The notes below the pieces were generated by a model that had not been told where the DNA came from, did not search any database, and saw only the letters and a list, made by a program, of their open reading frames with translations. From assembly GCF_002934545.1 (NCBI RefSeq), contig NZ_PTJA01000001.1, positions 434,001-498,000 on the forward strand: DNA of 64,000 nt, written 5' to 3'. Origin of the DNA: Lacrimispora xylanisolvens (GTDB lineage Bacteria > Bacillota > Clostridia > Lachnospirales > Lachnospiraceae). Below are positions 63,109-64,000 of the stretch, one piece after another (the first letter of the stretch is position 1; every line of letters starts with the position of its first letter). Made by a program: the position numbers and the translations under genes.

Positions 63109-64000
63109 ATGAATCGTATCAATCAGTTTTTAGAGTGGGGAGGGCCCTTGAAAGAAAAAGGGAGTCTTGCAGTTTCTGTGATTGCCCTTATTATCAGTTT
63201 TTTTGATTTGGCTCCAATCCCCTTTGATGCTGCCTGGATTGCAGTTCTTCTTTGCGGCATTCCAATTATTCTGGAGGCAGTTATTGGTTTAATCACCGAA
63301 TTTGATATAAAAGCAGATGTTCTGGTATCCATTGCACTGATTGCTTCTGTCATAACAGGGGAGATATTTGCTGCGGGAGAAATTGCTTTTATTATGCAGT
63401 TGGGGGCATTTCTTGAAGATTTCACAGTAAAACGGGCAAGAGACGGGATTGAAAAACTGGTGCATTTAACTCCCCGCACAGCCAGGAGGCTTAATGGGGC
63501 GCTGGAGACGATTATTCCGGCAGAAGAGGTATTAAAGGGAGATCTTCTTCGTGTATTACCGGGAGAGACGGTTCCTGCAGACGGAGTCATCACAACTGGA
63601 AGAACCTCTGTGAATCAGGCTGTTATGACGGGGGAGTCCCTTCCTGTGGACAAAGGACCGGAAGATGAAGTGTCCAGTGGCACAGTCAATCAGTTTGGTT
63701 CTTTTGATATGGAGGCAACCAGGGTAGGAGAAGACAGTTCCATACAGAGAATGATACGTCTGGTTCAGTCTGCAGACGCACGAAAGGCTAAAATAGTAGG
63801 CGTTGCAGACCGATGGGCGACGTGGATTGTGGTCATAGCTCTGGCAACTGCCGTGCTGACCTGGTTTTTTACAGGTGAGCCTATGCGAGCCGTTACCATA
63901 CTGGTTGTATTTTGTCCCTGCGCACTTGTTCTGGCTACCCCGACAGCCATTATGGCTGCCATAGGCAATGCGACTAAGCATGGCTTCCTGGTCAGGGAGG
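63109..64000 (+). CDS. Heavy-metal P1B-type ATPase (5' part; runs off the window)
   Basis: 297 codons are visible from ATG 63109 (GGGAGG upstream) and the frame continues past the window end. No N-terminal metal-binding (HMA) domain; the protein begins with transmembrane helices. The actuator domain shows the phosphatase motif VMTGESLPVDKGP, and the metal-site helix carries CPC (VVFCPCALVLATPTA). Phosphorylation and nucleotide domains lie outside. It exports a soft metal, copper or zinc/cadmium type; CsoR-type operators favour copper, but the helix motifs alone do not settle it. It is likely induced through the CsoR protein at 60672. Confidence 0.9.
   Translation, partial: MNRINQFLEWGGPLKEKGSLAVSVIALIISFFDLAPIPFDAAWIAVLLCGIPIILEAVIGLITEFDIKADVLVSIALIASVITGEIFAAGEIAFIMQLGAFLEDFTVKRARDGIEKLVHLTPRTARRLNGALETIIPAEEVLKGDLLRVLPGETVPADGVITTGRTSVNQAVMTGESLPVDKGPEDEVSSGTVNQFGSFDMEATRVGEDSSIQRMIRLVQSADARKAKIVGVADRWATWIVVIALATAVLTWFFTGEPMRAVTILVVFCPCALVLATPTAIMAAIGNATKHGFLVRE

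Noticed and set aside
56052-64000. Genomic island extending right of the integrase
   Set aside because: Downstream genes (chemoreceptor, WYL, csoR, AraC, ATPase) are ordinary chromosomal types; no att repeat, tRNA or mobility gene supports an island boundary.

Overview
The window looks like chromosomal DNA of an anaerobic Firmicute, most likely a Lachnospiraceae (Clostridium cluster XIVa, Lacrimispora-like). The base composition is moderate, nearly every gene has a strong GGAGG-type ribosome binding site, and intrinsic terminators are common. The gene set also fits: HydE, YitT, LicR-type PTS regulation, a fused Fe-S/FAD xanthine dehydrogenase subunit, agmatine fermentation, and several MocR, LysR, AraC and GGDEF proteins. 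The genus is an inference from gene content. I saw no rRNA, tRNA, insertion sequence or CRISPR array. One complete tyrosine recombinase (56052-57227) stands without recognisable cargo.

Layout. 1-7280: amino-acid and sulfur metabolism (RidA tail, APC permease, PLP C-S lyase, peroxiredoxin-like protein, LysR, aspartase, DUF2087 regulator, TusA-like protein). 7284-12898: a LuxR-type regulator divergent from a complete agmatine deiminase pathway (aguA, ptcA, arcC, aguD). 12916-17321: a LysR regulator divergent from a sulfur (or selenium) import and handling cluster (two half-size YeeE/YedE proteins, TusA, a thioredoxin-reductase fusion, rhodanese). 17552-21861: MurNAc-6-phosphate recycling (murR-like, murQ, murP, mupG). 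21936-25049: MocR regulator divergent from an EamA exporter and a B3/4 protein. 25154-29559: a rubredoxin-like protein, then xanthine dehydrogenase genes behind a purine-type riboswitch. 29598-44092: mixed accessory genes, including LytTR/DUF3021, diguanylate cyclase, AraC, ferredoxin-type aldo/keto reductase, TetR/membrane protein, GH105 hydrolase, HydE and YitT. 44168-52591: a frameshifted repeat protein, a LicR-type regulator, a type I toxin locus, and a beta-glucoside PTS with phospho-beta-glucosidase. 52784-64000: signalling genes (GGDEF, ArsR-like, MFS, chemoreceptor, WYL), csoR, AraC plus serine hydrolase, and the start of a metal P-type ATPase.

How the genes work together. Several blocks form complete routes: agmatine to putrescine plus ATP; MurNAc disaccharide or MurNAc uptake to sugar phosphates; and cellobiose-type uptake, phosphorylation and hydrolysis. 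Regulation can often be read directly. Three beta-glucoside promoters share a box exactly 50 bp upstream of the -10 hexamer. csoR and the metal ATPase share a 16-bp operator. A TetR gene and its divergent partner have two matching palindromes over both promoters. The sulfur cluster has a perfect palindrome near -62.

The most noteworthy signals are: (1) a guanine-class riboswitch variant with position 51 changed to G and a remodelled P3 stem, directly before the xanthine dehydrogenase genes; (2) a type I toxin gene of 26 codons with a clearly delimited antisense RNA; (3) the split YeeE/YedE sulfur module; (4) a DUF2087 regulator gene that seems to begin with ATT; and (5) a two-repeat protein gene broken at a homopolymer.
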